A DNA stretch of 13,293 bases from Sodaliphilus sp050873765 (lineage in GTDB: Bacteria > Bacteroidota > Bacteroidia > Bacteroidales > Muribaculaceae). Location of the stretch: positions 1 to 13,293 of the forward strand of contig JBNMJK010000064.1 in the NCBI GenBank assembly GCA_050873765.1, in the 5' to 3' direction. Shown in pieces: positions 13,286 to 13,293 of this stretch. The notes under the pieces are model-generated. The model was not told where the DNA came from. It saw only the letters and a program-made list of their open reading frames with translations, and ran no database searches. Numbering within the stretch: the first letter of the stretch is position 1; the number at the start of each line of letters is the position of its first letter. A program made the position numbers and the translations under genes.

Positions 13286-13293
13286 CAAAAAAA

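Overview
The window is one long, highly expressed housekeeping locus from a member of the Bacteroidota. It is most likely a Bacteroidales and plausibly Prevotella-like; that finer placement is an impression from protein wording and gene order, not a proof. Three things point there. First, rpsL-rpsG-fusA run directly into the S10 and spc clusters with no tuf gene between them. Second, a Bacteroidota-type promoter (TTTG, 20 nt, TAACTTTG) lies upstream of rpsL. Third, Shine-Dalgarno sequences are almost absent.

Layout, in the direction of transcription (everything is on the minus strand, so read from the right edge leftwards). At 13244-12699 is rfbC (rmlC), a dTDP-sugar epimerase gene with its own likely -7 box. 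It is closed by a clear Rho-independent terminator at about 12671-12632. The 322-nt gap 12377-12698 holds that terminator, one strong and one weaker promoter candidate, and a leader of about 140 nt that can form hairpins in front of rpsL. Then follow, without any convincing internal terminator or promoter: rpsL, rpsG, fusA (str part); rpsJ, rplC, rplD, rplW, rplB, rpsS, rplV, rpsC, rplP, rpmC, rpsQ (S10 part); rplN, rplX, rplE, rpsN, rpsH, rplF, rplR, rpsE, rpmD and a truncated rplO (spc part), which runs off the left edge. That is 23 ribosomal proteins plus EF-G, in 24 consecutive genes.

The proteins work together: EF-G drives translocation on ribosomes built from the others, so a single promoter region can match their supply. 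Most gaps are 5-25 nt. Two junctions overlap by one base (TAATG; rplC/rplD and rplX/rplE). Three gaps are longer and may hold RNA control elements: rpsL-rpsG (167 nt), rpsN-rpsH (83 nt, with a good hairpin) and rpsJ-rplC (70 nt). All 24 visible stop codons are TAA and all 25 genes start with ATG.

I saw no mobile element, CRISPR array, tRNA, rRNA or unknown protein-coding system. The most noteworthy signals are regulatory: strong Shine-Dalgarno sites at only two genes (rplW and rplF), the structured rpsL leader, and the hairpin between rpsN and rpsH.
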